A DNA stretch of 6,627 nt from Pseudomonadota bacterium (GTDB taxonomy: Bacteria > Pseudomonadota > Alphaproteobacteria > Rhizobiales > Rhizobiaceae). Below, one piece after another: positions 5,670 through 6,627 of this stretch. The position numbers and the translations under genes were made by a program. The stretch is from positions 1-6,627 of the forward strand of contig JAEYRU010000080.1 in NCBI GenBank assembly GCA_023435335.1, in the 5' to 3' direction. The notes beneath the pieces are model-generated. The model did not search any database. It was not told where the DNA came from and saw only the letters and a list, made by a program, of their open reading frames with translations. Position 1 is the first letter of the stretch. Each line of letters begins with the position of its first letter.

Positions 5670-6542
5670 TTGGGATACCGCAGCATTCTGCGCGGCGGCT
5701 GCTTTGCCGGCGAGGTGCACGTCGTCACCGGCGGCGGCTCGGGGATCGGCCGCTGCGTGGCGCATGAGCTTGCGAGTCTCGGAGCCCATGTTGTCATAAC
5801 CGGTCGGAAGCAGGACAAGCTCGACCGGGTGCTCGTGGAGATCGCGGAAGACGGCGGCCGCGCCGAGGCGCATGCCTTCGACATTCGCGACGAGGAGGCG
5901 GTGTCTACCGCGGTCCGCGCGATCGTGGCCTCGCACGGCCAAATCCATGGACTGTTCAACAATGCCGGCGGGCAGTTCCCCGCGCCGCTTCAGGACATCT
6001 CGAAGAAGGGTTTCGAGGCGGTCGTCTCCAACAACCTGACGGGCGGCTTCCTGGTGATGCGGGAGGTGTTCAAGCAGTCGATGCAGGCGCACGGGGGTGC
6101 CATCGTCAATATGGCCGCCGACATGTGGCGCGGCATGCCGGGCATGGCGCACTCGGGCGCGGCACGGGCGGGGATGGTGAACCTTACCAAGACCGCCGCC
6201 TACGAGTGGGGACCGGCCGGCGTGCGCGTGAATTGCGTCGCGCCCGGCTGGGTCGCCTCCTCCGGCATGGACACCTACGACGGCATGACCCGCGCGCTCA
6301 TCCCCCAATTGAAGAAGCATGTCCCGCTCGGCCGGCTGGCCGTCGAGGCGGAGGTGTCGTCGGTAGTCTGTTTCCTGCTTTCGCCGGCCGCAAGCTTCGT
6401 CACCGGCGTGACGGTGCCGATCGACGGCGGAGCGCCGCTGGGGACGGCGCTTTTCCCGCTCGGCAGATCGAAGGGAACCGCGCCGTTCGACGGGTTCCAC
6501 CGCGCGGCCATACCGGCCGTGCTGTCGGAAGGCGAGGGGTGA
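5670..6542 (+). CDS. PECR-like short-chain dehydrogenase (probable enoyl/dienoyl-CoA reductase type)
   Basis: A 290-residue SDR read from a TTG start. TGGGSGIG (20-27), R46 after the second strand (suggesting NADPH), D71-I72, FNNAG (96-100) and N122 are in place. The usual Ser-Tyr-Lys set is not: where YxxxK should be, the sequence is AHSGAARAG (160-168), giving S162 and R166, and the serine position reads NMAAD (147-151). The AHSGAARAG…NLTK block, NCVAPGW and EVSSVVCFLLSPAASFVTG are very close to peroxisomal trans-2-enoyl-CoA reductase (PECR) and related SDRs of citronellol and acyl-CoA catabolism, a branch known to depart from the classical triad. A tail of about 37 residues follows the DGG motif. 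The stop overlaps the next gene's ATG by one base (TGATG), so the two are translationally coupled. Exact substrate is unknown. Confidence 0.88.
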   Translation: MGYRSILRGGCFAGEVHVVTGGGSGIGRCVAHELASLGAHVVITGRKQDKLDRVLVEIAEDGGRAEAHAFDIRDEEAVSTAVRAIVASHGQIHGLFNNAGGQFPAPLQDISKKGFEAVVSNNLTGGFLVMREVFKQSMQAHGGAIVNMAADMWRGMPGMAHSGAARAGMVNLTKTAAYEWGPAGVRVNCVAPGWVASSGMDTYDGMTRALIPQLKKHVPLGRLAVEAEVSSVVCFLLSPAASFVTGVTVPIDGGAPLGTALFPLGRSKGTAPFDGFHRAAIPAVLSEGEG

Positions 6543-6627
6543 TGCCGGTCCTCGGCTCCGCGCTCGATACGCGCTCGGCCGCCTTCGCGGCCAATGCAGC
6601 GGCGATGGAGGAGAAGCTGGCTGAGGT
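6542..6627 (+). CDS. Acyl-CoA carboxylase beta subunit (carboxyltransferase), N-terminal fragment
   Basis: Only the first 28 codons are in the window. MPVLGSALDTRSAAFAANAA…MEEKLAE matches the typical opening of methylcrotonyl-/geranyl-CoA-type carboxylase beta subunits (pattern S.iD..S..F..N...M..l..el). These enzymes use carboxybiotin to carboxylate branched acyl-CoAs in leucine or acyclic-terpenoid breakdown. The ATG shares its A with the TGA of the preceding SDR gene and has GAGGGG close upstream, so the two genes form one operon. The identification rests on a short N-terminus and the neighbour; propionyl-CoA-type carboxylase is less likely from the N-terminal pattern. Confidence 0.65.
   Translation, partial: MPVLGSALDTRSAAFAANAAAMEEKLAE

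Overview
The window is about 6.6 kb of high-GC chromosomal DNA. Gene content and DNA signals point to an alphaproteobacterium, most likely a sphingomonad (Sphingomonadales). The pointers are a lone Entner-Doudoroff aldolase gene, a CtrA-type TTAA-N7-TTAAC box, short SCP2-type lipid-carrier and PECR-like SDR genes, and alpha-type promoters that are hard to read. The genus cannot be fixed from the sequence alone. I see no insertion sequence, integrase, tRNA, rRNA or CRISPR array. No gene-free stretch exceeds about 180 bases.

Layout, left to right. Positions 1-518 (minus) hold the N-terminal part of an SLC13-type anion permease, cut by the window edge. Positions 664-1416 (minus) encode a classical NADP-type short-chain dehydrogenase. 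Between this gene and the next minus-strand gene, at 1499-1606, lies a compact non-coding module on the minus strand: a CtrA-like box, a hairpin that displays CCTCCTCCC in its loop, and an intrinsic-terminator hairpin. It looks like a small regulatory RNA. Positions 1643-2341 (minus) encode a YebE/DUF533 (TerB-like) membrane protein. Positions 2443-3375 (minus) encode TrhO, the rhodanese-type tRNA U34 hydroxylase.

The plus strand then carries a phage-endolysin-like N-acetylmuramidase with a peptidoglycan-binding domain (3552-4457) and KDPG aldolase, eda (4522-5163). A convergent SCP2 lipid-carrier gene follows on the minus strand (5212-5493). It is divergent from a plus-strand unit made of a PECR-like short-chain dehydrogenase with a TTG start (5670-6542) and, overlapping it by one base, the beginning of an acyl-CoA carboxylase beta subunit (6542 to the edge). 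A perfect palindrome, TTGACG-TTTA-CGTCAA, sits between the two divergent units and is a good candidate operator for both.

How the genes work together: the right end looks like the start of an acyl-CoA catabolic cluster (branched-chain amino acid or acyclic terpenoid type), with the SCP2 protein as a possible lipid or acyl-CoA carrier under the same operator. The rest is a string of independent housekeeping genes. The most novel item is the putative anti-Shine-Dalgarno small RNA at about 1499-1566.
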